Positions 17,037-24,815 of a DNA stretch of 64,000 nt are shown here, in pieces. Position 1 is the stretch's first letter, and every line of letters begins with the position of its first letter. Location: the NCBI GenBank assembly GCA_949289005.1, contig CASEMQ010000070.1:180341-244340 (forward strand), in the 5' to 3' direction. The translations under genes and the position numbers were made by a program. The notes beneath the pieces are model-generated. The model searched no databases, had not been told where the DNA came from, and saw only the letters and a program-made list of their open reading frames with translations. This DNA comes from an uncultured Lentisphaeraceae bacterium (GTDB lineage: Bacteria; Verrucomicrobiota; Kiritimatiellia; RFP12; DVOR01).

Positions 17037-17525
17037 ATGGACAAGAACAGTGTGGACAAGCGTCCGGATTGGGACACGTACTTCATGGCGATTGCCAACG
17101 TGGTGGCATTGCGGGGCAACTGCTCACGGCGCAAGGTGGCAGCGGTGATCGTGGCGGATCGCCGCATTATCTCGACGGGTTATAACGGCACGCCGCGCGG
17201 CATCCGCAATTGCTTCGAGGGCGGGTGCCCGCGTTGCTCGGGCAACGTGAAGAGCGGCGCCTCGCTGGAGGAGTGCGTCTGCGTGCACGCGGAGCAAAAC
17301 GCCATCTGCCAGGCGGCTTACTATGGCATCCGCTTGGCAGGGGCGACAATCTATGTGACACTGACGCCATGCCTGACCTGCGCGAAGATGATCATCAATG
17401 CGGGTATCCGCGAGGTGGTCTACGCGGGGCAGTATGCCTTTGACGAGCAGACCAAACGACTCTTCGACGAGGCGGGCGTGCTCTGCCGCCATTACGAGCC
17501 GCCCGCGGGGATGCCCGGGGCATGA
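17037..17525 (+). CDS. Deoxycytidylate (dCMP) deaminase
   Basis: A 162-residue zinc-dependent deaminase of the ComEB/dCMP deaminase group, of normal length. The catalytic signature is complete: HAEQNAICQA supplies the zinc His and proton-shuttle Glu, and TPCLTCAKMI supplies the two zinc cysteines. The N-terminal Arg-rich TGYNGTPRG motif is the dCMP-binding element, and an extra cysteine pair (CPRCSG) is typical of the family. It makes dUMP for dTTP synthesis in the cytosol. It appears to be translated from a leaderless message, and the next gene overlaps its stop by four bases. Confidence 0.92.
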   Translation: MDKNSVDKRPDWDTYFMAIANVVALRGNCSRRKVAAVIVADRRIISTGYNGTPRGIRNCFEGGCPRCSGNVKSGASLEECVCVHAEQNAICQAAYYGIRLAGATIYVTLTPCLTCAKMIINAGIREVVYAGQYAFDEQTKRLFDEAGVLCRHYEPPAGMPGA

Positions 17526-18646
17526 GGCGCGCGACCCGGTTCTTGGCGGCGGTCGTCGCGCCCGTCGCGCTTATCCCGACGGCACCGGTCTTGGCGCAGG
17601 CACAAAGTCCGGCGATGCGTGCGCCACGCGCGGCCGGCGCCATCGATGAAGAGGCCTTGGCGCGCTTTCGTGCCACGCCGCCCCCCATCCAGTCCGCCGA
17701 CGGCACGCTCTACGTCAGCTGCGCCTCGGCCACGCGCGCCACGATGCGTTGGCCGGTGCTCCGGTTTGTGGAGCGGGTACGGGAAAATCTCGCCGAGACG
17801 TTCACGCCCTTGGGCTCGCAGGAAATGCCGCTTTTGGTGCAATTGGGCGACGCGACCAACCGCGTGGAAACATTGGAGCGGCGCATGCTCCGGGCGGACG
17901 ATGGTCTGTCGCAACTGGTGATCCGCGTGCCCAACCCGGAGTCGGTGAACCTGGAGACGTTGCGCGAGGCGGTGGCCGAGGCGTTGTTGCGGCAACGCGC
18001 ACGCGACCTGGCGGGCAACTACGGCGCGTTGCGCTGGCCCGGCTGGTTCATCCGCGCGGCAGTAGACGCCTCGCGCGGAAACGTCTGGCGCGCGGAAGCC
18101 TACGAGCAGGTGCACGCGGCCCTGGAGGCGGGCACCCTGCCCAAGCCGGACGTCTTCTTTGTGGAAGAGGCGGAGCCTTCACGCGAGATCGCGGCCTTCT
18201 TCGCGAACTGGGTCTTCGAGTTGGCCGGTTCCAAACGCCGCGAGGCGCTCATCGTCGCGCCCTGGACCCGCGCGTCCATCCTTGGAAACGCCACGGACAA
18301 AGCATGGGAAGATTGGGTGCGCGGCCTGGACGACGCCATCTTCATGCCCGGGCTCATGACCCGCGCGCAATTCCTGCGGTGGGCCACCGGCCTCACGGAA
18401 CCCAAGGACGCCGCCGAGGCACAGGCCATCACCCGACGCCTCACCCTGCAGGCCGCGGGCCGGCCGCGCGTCTTGCGCGACCTGACGGAACTTTACCTGC
18501 GCGCCTACGCCGCCTTCGCGACGGGCGACGTGGCTGCCTACAAGCGTCTGCGCGCCGAAGCCGACGAGGCCCGCGCGATGATCGAGACCCATCTCAAGGT
18601 CCGCCCCGTGCTGGCGGACGAACCCACTCCGGAAACAACCCCATGA
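17522..18646 (+). CDS. Secreted protein of unknown function
   Basis: A 374-residue protein whose ATG overlaps the deaminase stop (ATGA). It begins with a signal peptide (RRATRFLAAVVAPVALIPTAPVLAQA, probable cleavage after an Ala near residue 26). The rest is helical and rich in Arg, Glu and Ala, with no motif I recognise. The segment around WPGWFIRAAVDASRGNVWR resembles loosely the superfamily of non-peptidase MA-like secreted proteins, but no HExxH is present. The C-terminus is a coiled helix (YKRLRAEADEARAMIETHLK). It sits between the deaminase and argH with overlaps on both sides, so it is translated with them. Confidence 0.7.
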   Translation: MRRATRFLAAVVAPVALIPTAPVLAQAQSPAMRAPRAAGAIDEEALARFRATPPPIQSADGTLYVSCASATRATMRWPVLRFVERVRENLAETFTPLGSQEMPLLVQLGDATNRVETLERRMLRADDGLSQLVIRVPNPESVNLETLREAVAEALLRQRARDLAGNYGALRWPGWFIRAAVDASRGNVWRAEAYEQVHAALEAGTLPKPDVFFVEEAEPSREIAAFFANWVFELAGSKRREALIVAPWTRASILGNATDKAWEDWVRGLDDAIFMPGLMTRAQFLRWATGLTEPKDAAEAQAITRRLTLQAAGRPRVLRDLTELYLRAYAAFATGDVAAYKRLRAEADEARAMIETHLKVRPVLADEPTPETTP

Positions 18647-20016
18647 ACCAACCCGCCGACACCGCCACCACCGTTGGCAAAATCAACCCCGACGTCCTCA
18701 CCTTCACCGAGGGCAAAGACCCCGTGCTCGACCTGGCGCTGGCAGAAGTCGATTGTATCGGCACCGCCGCCCACGTCACCATGCTCAGCCGCATGGACTA
18801 CACACCCACCCTCTTCACCGACGACCAGCGCCGTGCCGTCATCGCCGCCCTCCGCGACATCATCGCCGAGGCCCGCGCCGGCCGCTTCACCATCACCGCC
18901 GCCGACCAAGACGTCCACCTGGCCGTCGAGCGCCGCCTCACCGAACGCCTCGGCGACCTGGGCAAAAAGGTCCACACCTGCCGCAGCCGCAACGACCAGG
19001 TGGCCGTGGACATCCGCCTGCACGTGCGCAACGAACTCAACGCCCTTCAGGGTGAGCTGGCCGCCCTCGCCGCCGCCCTCGTCGCCCTCGGCGAGGCCCA
19101 CCGCGCCATCCCCATGGTCGGCCGCACGCACCTGCAGCCCGCCATGCCCAGCAGCATCGGTATGTGGGCCAGCGGTTATGCCGAAATGTTACTCGACGAC
19201 GCCTACCCGCTCGAGGCCGCCTACAAGGTGAACGACCTCTGCCCCTTGGGCTCCGCCGCCGGCTATGGCGTGCCCCTGCCCATCGACCGCGCCCTCACCA
19301 GTGACCTCCTCGGTTTCGCGCGCCCCCTCCACAACGTCTTCTACGCCTCCTGCGCCCGCGGCAAGGACGAGGCCATCCTCCTAGGCGCCTGCGTGCAAAT
19401 CATGCTCTCGCTCTCGCGTCTGGCCGAAGACCTCATCCTCTTCTCGATGCCCGAGTTCCGCTACTTCACCCTGCCGCGCGATCTCTGCACCGGCAGTTCA
19501 ATCATGCCCCAGAAGTACAACCCGGACGTGCTCGAACTCATCCGTGCCAAAGCCGCCCTCCTCATCGGCCAAAGCACCTCCGCCGCCGTCATCCTCAAAG
19601 CGCTCCCCGGCGGCTACAACCGCGACCTGCAAGACACCAAGGAACTCTACATGGAGGGGCTTCGCGTCACCCGGACCTCCCTGCGCATCATGCGCCTCAT
19701 GGTCGAACGCCTCACCGTCTCCCCCGACCGTTGCCGTGCCGCCTTCGCCGAGCCCGGTGTCTTCGCCACCGACCGCGCACTCGAACTCGTCGCCTCCGGC
19801 ATGCCTTTCCGCGATGCCTACCACCAGGTGCGTGACCACCTGGAAGACCTCCGCGGCATGGATCCAGACGAAGCCATCGCCAAGAAAACCCATCTCGGCG
19901 GCACCAATGGCATCGACTACGCCGCTCTCCGCGCCCGCGCCGAAACCCTCGCCGCCGAAGCCACCGCACGCCAAGCCGCCATCGACGCCACCTTTGCCCG
20001 CCTCATGGCCGACTGA
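18643..20016 (+). CDS. argH: Argininosuccinate lyase
   Basis: A 457-residue member of the fumarase/aspartase superfamily. I chose ATG 18643 because it overlaps the upstream stop (ATGA) and gives the family length; the much longer frame starting at 17749 is a frame shadow of the preceding gene. Motifs: SRNDQVAVDIRLHVR, the catalytic-His region MVGRTHLQPAMPSS, and the superfamily signature SSIMPQKYNPDVLE. It cleaves argininosuccinate to arginine and fumarate, the last step of arginine synthesis. No other arginine genes are adjacent. Confidence 0.93.
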   Translation: MNQPADTATTVGKINPDVLTFTEGKDPVLDLALAEVDCIGTAAHVTMLSRMDYTPTLFTDDQRRAVIAALRDIIAEARAGRFTITAADQDVHLAVERRLTERLGDLGKKVHTCRSRNDQVAVDIRLHVRNELNALQGELAALAAALVALGEAHRAIPMVGRTHLQPAMPSSIGMWASGYAEMLLDDAYPLEAAYKVNDLCPLGSAAGYGVPLPIDRALTSDLLGFARPLHNVFYASCARGKDEAILLGACVQIMLSLSRLAEDLILFSMPEFRYFTLPRDLCTGSSIMPQKYNPDVLELIRAKAALLIGQSTSAAVILKALPGGYNRDLQDTKELYMEGLRVTRTSLRIMRLMVERLTVSPDRCRAAFAEPGVFATDRALELVASGMPFRDAYHQVRDHLEDLRGMDPDEAIAKKTHLGGTNGIDYAALRARAETLAAEATARQAAIDATFARLMAD

Positions 20017-20048
20017 CCGCCGCGCACACCCCCGCCACGCTCCCCGGT

Positions 20049-20078
20049 TTGACGGCGAGGGGCGGGTTGTGCTATCTT
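20049..20078 (+). promoter_or_regulatory. Promoter of secG
   Basis: TTGACG at 20049-20054 and TATCTT at 20073-20078 have an 18-base spacer, and the -10 carries the TGC extension. Confidence 0.65.
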
Positions 20079-20114
20079 TATGCGAACCGTACGGAAAGAA
20101 AGAGGTTTGGAACT

Positions 20115-20480
20115 ATGGCATTCTTGCTTGGCGTTTTGTTAGTGCTCGAGGCGATCGTGGCACTGTTGATGGTGGCGGTGGTGATGCTGCAGCCCCCCAA
20201 AGACCCCTCGGGCGGGATGGGATCGGCCTTCGGCGGTGGTTTCGGCGAAGAAGTCTTCGGCGGCCACACGGGCAACGTCCTCAGTCGCACCACCGTGGTC
20301 TTGGGCGTGCTCCTGACGCTGAACACCCTCGGCATCGCCTTCCTCATGCGCGACGGCGGCTTGAAGACCTCCCTGGCCGACCAAGAGGAGGTCATCCCCA
20401 CAGTGCCCGCCACCCAGCAGGCTCCCGTGTTGCCGGCCAACAACCCCATCGCCCCGATGGCCCCGGAAGCCCAGAAGTAA
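20115..20480 (+). CDS. secG: Preprotein translocase subunit SecG
   Basis: A 121-residue protein; ATG 20115 is used because the upstream in-frame stretch would lie inside the promoter. Two membrane helices (LLVLEAIVALLMVAVVMLQ and LSRTTVVLGVLLTLNTLGIAFLM) flank the conserved cytoplasmic loop with the SecG pattern LQPPKDPSGGMGSAFGGG. The C-terminus is a Pro/Ala-rich tail. It joins SecY and SecE in the inner membrane to assist protein export. It is followed 29 bases later by rpoZ. Confidence 0.93.
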   Translation: MAFLLGVLLVLEAIVALLMVAVVMLQPPKDPSGGMGSAFGGGFGEEVFGGHTGNVLSRTTVVLGVLLTLNTLGIAFLMRDGGLKTSLADQEEVIPTVPATQQAPVLPANNPIAPMAPEAQK

Positions 20481-20509
20481 TCGTCACGGACTCGAGAAAG
20501 GAGCCTACC

Positions 20510-20761
20510 ATGAATTTGGATATGCTTGAAAAAGCCCGCACGCGCGTGCCGAGCATCCCCGTGTTGATCAACTTGGTCTCGAAGCGGACGCGCGAGCTCA
20601 ACCGCGGCGCGCGCCCCTTTGTGCGCCCCGAATCCAAGTTCGAGGACAAATCCGACATCGCCCTGCGTGAAATCGCCGAGGGGCTCGTGGTGGCTCAAGT
20701 GGATATGGATGCCGTGGAGCGCCGCGTGGCCGCGCAGGCGCGTTGGGGTCGCCACGTCTGA
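20510..20761 (+). CDS. rpoZ: RNA polymerase omega subunit
   Basis: An 83-residue protein with AAAGGAG upstream of ATG 20510. It shows the omega pattern: LINLVSKRTRELNRGARPFV (the RA-x2-L-x2-G region) and the ALREIAEGLVV helix near the C-terminus. Omega stabilises the beta-prime subunit during RNA polymerase assembly and is usually 65-95 residues. It follows secG and precedes smpB, a housekeeping run. Confidence 0.85.
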   Translation: MNLDMLEKARTRVPSIPVLINLVSKRTRELNRGARPFVRPESKFEDKSDIALREIAEGLVVAQVDMDAVERRVAAQARWGRHV

Positions 20762-20786
20762 GCACGCTGACGGCGAGGCGCGCGTC

Positions 20787-21272
20787 ATGGCTTCCGGGAA
20801 GACCGCCAAAGGAAAGCCGGGCGGGATCCTTGTGGAAAACCGCAAGGCGCGCCATGATTACACCATCTTGGAGCGTTTCGAGGCCGGCATCGAGTTGGTC
20901 GGCACCGAGGTCAAGGTGTTGCGCAACGGCGAGGGCGGCCTCATGGGCGCCTGGTGTAAGGTGGACGACCGCAACCAGCTCTGGCTCATGCAGGTGCGCA
21001 TTCCGCCCTACACCTTCGGCAATCGCTTCAACCACGATGCCCTCCGCCAACGCCGCCTCCTTATGCACCGCGCCGAGATTCTCAAACTCCGCGCGAAGGT
21101 CGAGCAAAAAGGCCTCTCGCTCATCCCGTTGCGCCTCTACCTCTCCCCACGCGGCAAGGTAAAGGTGGAAGTCGCCCTCTGCCAAGGCAAAAACCAATAC
21201 GACCGCCGCGAAACCATCAAGCGCCGCGAGGCCGACCGTGCCGCCGCGCGCGCCGTCCGCGTCTACCGCTGA
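20787..21272 (+). CDS. smpB: SsrA-binding protein SmpB
   Basis: A 161-residue protein of the usual length. I chose ATG 20787 because the following residues match the family start (ILVENRKARHDYTILERFEAGIELVGTEVK). The beta-barrel core, HRAEILKL and the basic C-terminal tail (GKNQYDRRETIKRREADR) are all present. It binds tmRNA and brings it to stalled ribosomes for rescue. No tmRNA gene is visible in this window. No clear ribosome site precedes the start. Confidence 0.95.
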   Translation: MASGKTAKGKPGGILVENRKARHDYTILERFEAGIELVGTEVKVLRNGEGGLMGAWCKVDDRNQLWLMQVRIPPYTFGNRFNHDALRQRRLLMHRAEILKLRAKVEQKGLSLIPLRLYLSPRGKVKVEVALCQGKNQYDRRETIKRREADRAAARAVRVYR

Positions 21273-21295
21273 ACACTCACGAAAGGAACCCCGTC

Positions 21296-21535
21296 ATGCG
21301 TCCAGGATTGTGGCAGATTCTCATCGTCGTCCTCATCATTGCCCTCGTCTTCGGGGCCAAGAAAATCCCCGAAATCGCCCGTGCGCTCGGCCGTTCCTCC
21401 GGTGAGTTCAAGAAGGGCCTCAAGGAAGGCAACGACGCCGCGGCCGCCAAGGCCGAGGAACTCAAGAAGGATCTTCTCGACGACACCCACGCAACCGCCG
21501 AGCCCATCGATACCAAGCCCGGCCAGAAGGCCTAA
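21296..21535 (+). CDS. tatA: Twin-arginine translocase subunit TatA
   Basis: A 79-residue protein preceded by AAAGGA. An N-terminal membrane helix (WQILIVVLIIALVFGAKKIPEIAR) is followed by the FG hinge, the amphipathic helix (LGRSSGEFKKGLKEG) and a charged tail, the normal TatA/E layout. It forms the export pore of the Tat pathway. The window contains a Tat substrate (the GH109-like enzyme at 12433-13893). TatB and TatC are not in the window. Confidence 0.92.
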   Translation: MRPGLWQILIVVLIIALVFGAKKIPEIARALGRSSGEFKKGLKEGNDAAAAKAEELKKDLLDDTHATAEPIDTKPGQKA

Positions 21536-21553
21536 GCCTCGTCCACTCACGCA

Positions 21554-21592
21554 AACAGCCCCACGGGTCACCGCCCGCAGGGCTGTTTTTTT
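21554..21592 (+). terminator. Intrinsic terminator after tatA
   Basis: An 8-bp stem (21554-21561 with 21580-21587) encloses a second small CGGG/CCCG helix and is followed by seven T residues. Confidence 0.87.
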
Positions 21593-21920
21593 ATCTATCC
21601 CAATTTCAGTGAATACGAGCGTTTAGAAGTGGTAGGAGCGGCGGAATGCCATTGCCTCTCGGCAATCATGCTTTGCCCCCTGCCAGAATCATACTTTCCT
21701 GCTTCGTGCCGTATGATTACAATCGCGCATATCCGTTCCTCTTCCATTCTGTGCAATAATGGGGAAGGGGCGGACTCTTTTGTTTTTCCACGTGCCGCCC
21801 CTAGGGGCGGCACGCGTTGCTGCCCAGCCTCGTCCTCTGCCAGTCCATCTTCTTTCCGCTTTCTTGTCTTCCTGCAATACATCGTGGGTAATTCAATTCA
21901 ACAGTTGCGAACCGCAGGTT
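21593..21920. other. Gene-free interval with three inverted repeats
   Basis: No gene is convincing here and base composition is more A/T-rich than the neighbours. It contains a 6-bp hairpin with a TCTC loop (21651-21666), an inverted repeat with perfect 8-base arms (AATCATAC at 21687-21694, GTATGATT at 21711-21718), and a perfect 24-base palindrome centred on CTAG (21791-21814). The palindrome has no T run on either side, so it is not a standard terminator. Confidence 0.5.
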
Positions 21921-21950
21921 TTGCGTCTAGGGGTGCATTTTTGCTATTGT
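21921..21950 (+). promoter_or_regulatory. Promoter of gmk and the genes behind it
   Basis: TTGCGT at 21921-21926 and TATTGT at 21945-21950 have an 18-base spacer and a TTGC extension. AGGAGG at 21951-21956 lies between the -10 and ATG 21961, so the leader is only a few bases long. Confidence 0.6.
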
Positions 21951-21960
21951 AGGAGGGCTT

Positions 21961-22584
21961 ATGAAGGAAGTCGCAAGGAAGAGGCGTTTGATGAGGCCGT
22001 TGCTGATTGTGATGAGCGCGCCCAGCGGGGCGGGCAAAAGTACGTTGTGCGATTTGCTGTTGCAGGAGTTCCCGGAGATTACTTATTCGGTGTCGTGCAC
22101 GACGCGTGCGCCGCGTGGGGAAGAGGAAGACGGGGTGGATTATTTCTTCTTGTCGCCGGAGGACTTTGAGCGACACGTGCGGGAAGGGTTGCTTTTGGAG
22201 CACGCGGTGGTGCACGGCAACCATTACGGCACGCCGGCGGGACCGGTGCGCGAGGCGTTCGCGGAGGGGCAGAGTGTGCTGATGGACATCGATGTGGCGG
22301 GGGCGGAGCAAGTGCGGCGGTTCGTGGCGACCCTGCCGGTGGGCGACCCGTTGCGCCAAGGGTTCGTGGACGTTTTCATCGAGCCGCCGAGCCTGGAGGA
22401 ATTGCGTCGGCGACTGGAGGGGCGCGGGGAGGACTCGCGCGAAAGCATCGAATTGCGTCTGCACAACGCGGCGGGGGAGATGGCGCGGGCAAATGAGTTC
22501 GCGTATCGCGTGGTGAACGATGATTTGCGGCAGGCATATTTGCGCCTGCGGGACATTTTGCTGGTGAGGGGGGGCGCGCTGTGA
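21961..22584 (+). CDS. gmk: Guanylate kinase
   Basis: A 207-residue P-loop kinase with Walker A SAPSGAGKST, the GMP-binding TTRAPRGEE and YFF segment, and the lid Arg cluster RRRLEGRGEDS. It phosphorylates GMP/dGMP to GDP/dGDP with ATP in the cytosol. Length matches the family. It leads a long overlapping gene run, and the coaC-like gene starts inside its stop codon (GTGA). Confidence 0.95.
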   Translation: MKEVARKRRLMRPLLIVMSAPSGAGKSTLCDLLLQEFPEITYSVSCTTRAPRGEEEDGVDYFFLSPEDFERHVREGLLLEHAVVHGNHYGTPAGPVREAFAEGQSVLMDIDVAGAEQVRRFVATLPVGDPLRQGFVDVFIEPPSLEELRRRLEGRGEDSRESIELRLHNAAGEMARANEFAYRVVNDDLRQAYLRLRDILLVRGGAL

Positions 22585-23129
22585 GCGTGAAGGTGGCGTT
22601 GGGGGTGACGGGGGCAATCGCGTGCTACAAGGCATGCACATTGGTGCGCCTAATGGTGCGCGAGGGATGGGAGGTGCGCGTGGTGGCGACGCCGCGGGCA
22701 TTGGACTTTGTGGGGGAAATCACATGGCGGACGCTATCGCAACACGCGGTGGAAACGGATGCGTTCGCCTTGCGCGAGGATTGGCATCCGCGGCATATCG
22801 AGCTGGCGAATTGGTGCGATGTGCTGGCGGTGGCGCCGTGCTCGGCCAACACGTTGGCCAAGCTAGCGCAGGGATTGGGCGACAATCTGCTGACGCAGAC
22901 GGCGCTGGCTTGCGTGAAGCCGCTGGTGGTGGCACCGGCCATGAACGCGGCGATGTGGGCCAACGCGGCCACCCAGGCGAACGCGGAGACGCTGAAGGTG
23001 CGCGGCGCGCGATTGCTGGACCCGGAGGCAGGCGAATTGGCCTGTGGGGTACGCGGAACGGGGCGCCTGCCAGAGCCTGAGGCACTCTTCGAGGCGTTAC
23101 GAAAAATAATGGGGGAGGCGACACGATGA
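22581..23129 (+). CDS. coaC: Phosphopantothenoylcysteine decarboxylase-type flavoprotein
   Basis: A 182-residue stand-alone HFCD flavoprotein beginning at GTG 22581, four bases inside gmk. Motifs: GVTGAIACYKACTLVR at the FMN site, the active-site His in DWHPRHIELANWCD, and the conserved VVAPAMNAAMW followed by the substrate-clamp segment. In most bacteria this activity is fused to CoaB (Dfp); here no CoaB domain follows, so either a separate coaB exists elsewhere or the substrate differs. Pairing of gmk with coaBC genes is common, which supports the CoA role. Confidence 0.82.
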   Translation: MSVKVALGVTGAIACYKACTLVRLMVREGWEVRVVATPRALDFVGEITWRTLSQHAVETDAFALREDWHPRHIELANWCDVLAVAPCSANTLAKLAQGLGDNLLTQTALACVKPLVVAPAMNAAMWANAATQANAETLKVRGARLLDPEAGELACGVRGTGRLPEPEALFEALRKIMGEATR

Positions 23130-23716
23130 AGTGCGAACTCTGCCACGCCAACAACGCCGAGACTGTGCTCTACCGCACAGACAGGAAGGGGCACCGCGAG
23201 GAGCTCTACGTCTGCCATGCCTGCGCGGAGCGCGAGCGGGCCTTCGGCCAGGAGCGTGGAGTGCAAGTGGCGGCGGTGGAGGCCGACATGCCGCCGGGCG
23301 ACACACCGATGCCGGCCGCCGAGGAAGCGCCAGCGACCAAAGACCTCTTTGGTCAACTTGGAGAGCTCTTCGGCGCCATCTCCGAGCGGCTTTCCGGGCA
23401 GGAGGGGGGGGATGGCCCCGCGCGTTGCCCGGGGTGTGGGATGACCATCGATGAATTGCGCGCGCATGGCATGGCCGGTTGCCCCAAATGCTTCAAGACC
23501 TTCCGGCGGGTCTTCCGCACGTTGTTGGAAGATGCTCAGGGTTGCCATGTCTATGGCGGGGATCCGTTGCCGGGGCAGGAGCGGGCGAATGAGCTGAACG
23601 CGCTCCGCAAACGCTTGGCGGAGGCCGTGTCGCGAGAGGATTACCTGACGGCCAAGCGGCTGCGGGCGGAGATTCGCCGGCTGACGCAGGGGGAGGGCGA
23701 GGCGGATGGCAAATAA
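23126..23716 (+). CDS. mcsA: McsA-like UVR-domain zinc protein
   Basis: A 196-residue protein overlapping the upstream stop by four bases. The N-terminus has two CxxC pairs (CELC, CHAC) and the middle has two more (CPGCG, CPKC), all intact, consistent with zinc binding. Residues 150-190 form a UVR domain (ELNALRKRLAEAVSREDYLTAKRLRAEIRRL). This is the McsA architecture: in Firmicutes McsA activates the protein-arginine kinase McsB. The next gene is the McsB homologue, overlapping by 11 bases. In that partner the catalytic residues are missing, so this pair may work differently. Confidence 0.85.
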   Translation: MKCELCHANNAETVLYRTDRKGHREELYVCHACAERERAFGQERGVQVAAVEADMPPGDTPMPAAEEAPATKDLFGQLGELFGAISERLSGQEGGDGPARCPGCGMTIDELRAHGMAGCPKCFKTFRRVFRTLLEDAQGCHVYGGDPLPGQERANELNALRKRLAEAVSREDYLTAKRLRAEIRRLTQGEGEADGK

Positions 23717-24815
23717 GTCTCTGGGCGAGGAATGGTTGCCGCTGGTCTGCCTCAAAACGCAGATTGCGCTGGTGCGCAACGTGCGCAGCGCCGTCTTCCC
23801 GGCGCGGATGGCACAGGGCCCCGCGCGGCGCTTCGGCCGGCATTTGGCGGAGGCGATGAGCCGGGCGGTGCGGACGTTGGGAACGTGGACAGTGGAAGAC
23901 GTCACCGACGACATTCCCCTGGCCGAGGCGGGGGAGATTTATTACGGACTGACGCCGGGCGATGGCCGCGGGCCGGGCTATCGGTTGCTACGGCTGGGCG
24001 AGCCGGCGACAGGGCGCGAGGTGTGGTGCGAGCTCATGAGCGCCAACCATCTGACCTTTTCGGTGACGGGGCAGTTCGCATCGTTCGAGGCCGAGGAGGC
24101 CGCGCTCCATGCGCTGGTGGATGCGCTGGGCGCGCATTTGGATTACGCCGCGGACAAGGACTTGGGATATCTGACGGCACAGGTGTCGCTCCTGGGCACG
24201 GGGCTACGCATCCGCAGCTGGATGCACGTTGGCGGGTTAACGCACTTTGGCTATCTGCAAGAGCTGAGCAATGCCGCGATGGCGAAGGAGATGCTGGTGG
24301 AGCTGGACAACCCGGACTCGCCGCCGCCGGGGAGCATCGTCATCGTCTTCAACCGTTTTTCGTTGGGGATGCCCACGCAAGAGATCGTGCGGCGTTTTGG
24401 GGCATTTCTGCGACGCGTCTCCGAGCAGGAGGCGGAGGCGCGAAAACGACTCTTCCACGACGAACCCTTCGTCTTCCTCAACCTGCTCAAACGCGCCAAG
24501 GCCGTGCTGAAGAACGCGATGATGATGGACGAGATGGAGGCGCTTGACCTGCTTTCCGACGTGCGCCTGGGGCTCACCACGGGCGCCATCGCCGCCCGCA
24601 AGATCGACCCGCTGACGCCGCACTGGTTCGACGACGCGACCGACCGCGTCTTCTACGCCAAGCATGGGCGCGCCCTGCGCCGCAAGGCGCGATTGCCGCA
24701 CGACGTGGACACCTTCCCGCCGTGGCGGGACGAAGCGTTGCGCGCCGAGTGGATGCGGCCGCTCGCGAGCTTCTCCTTCTCCAACGAGCTTATCGAAAGG
24801 GCCGACGAACAGTGA
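23706..24815 (+). CDS. McsB-family arginine-kinase homologue lacking catalytic residues
   Basis: A 369-residue guanido-kinase-fold protein aligned along its length with McsB (GYLTAQVSLLGTGL, LSDVRLGLTTGAI). The family catalytic motifs are lost. In active McsB the segment reads GYLTxCPTNxGTG with the essential Cys; here it is GYLTAQVSLLGTG, so Cys becomes Gln (Q159). The acidic NEED box before DH/NH is replaced by LMSAN (110-114). The N-terminal SSRxRxARN phosphate-binding motif is also absent. It is therefore predicted to be a pseudokinase that keeps the fold and the McsA partner. No clpC or ctsR gene is adjacent. Confidence 0.82.
   Translation: MANKSLGEEWLPLVCLKTQIALVRNVRSAVFPARMAQGPARRFGRHLAEAMSRAVRTLGTWTVEDVTDDIPLAEAGEIYYGLTPGDGRGPGYRLLRLGEPATGREVWCELMSANHLTFSVTGQFASFEAEEAALHALVDALGAHLDYAADKDLGYLTAQVSLLGTGLRIRSWMHVGGLTHFGYLQELSNAAMAKEMLVELDNPDSPPPGSIVIVFNRFSLGMPTQEIVRRFGAFLRRVSEQEAEARKRLFHDEPFVFLNLLKRAKAVLKNAMMMDEMEALDLLSDVRLGLTTGAIAARKIDPLTPHWFDDATDRVFYAKHGRALRRKARLPHDVDTFPPWRDEALRAEWMRPLASFSFSNELIERADEQ

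Noticed and set aside
17749..18642. N-terminal extension of ArgH by 298 codons
   Set aside because: The extended frame runs out of phase through the preceding secreted-protein gene; the internal ATG at 18643 overlaps that gene's stop and gives the normal ArgH length.
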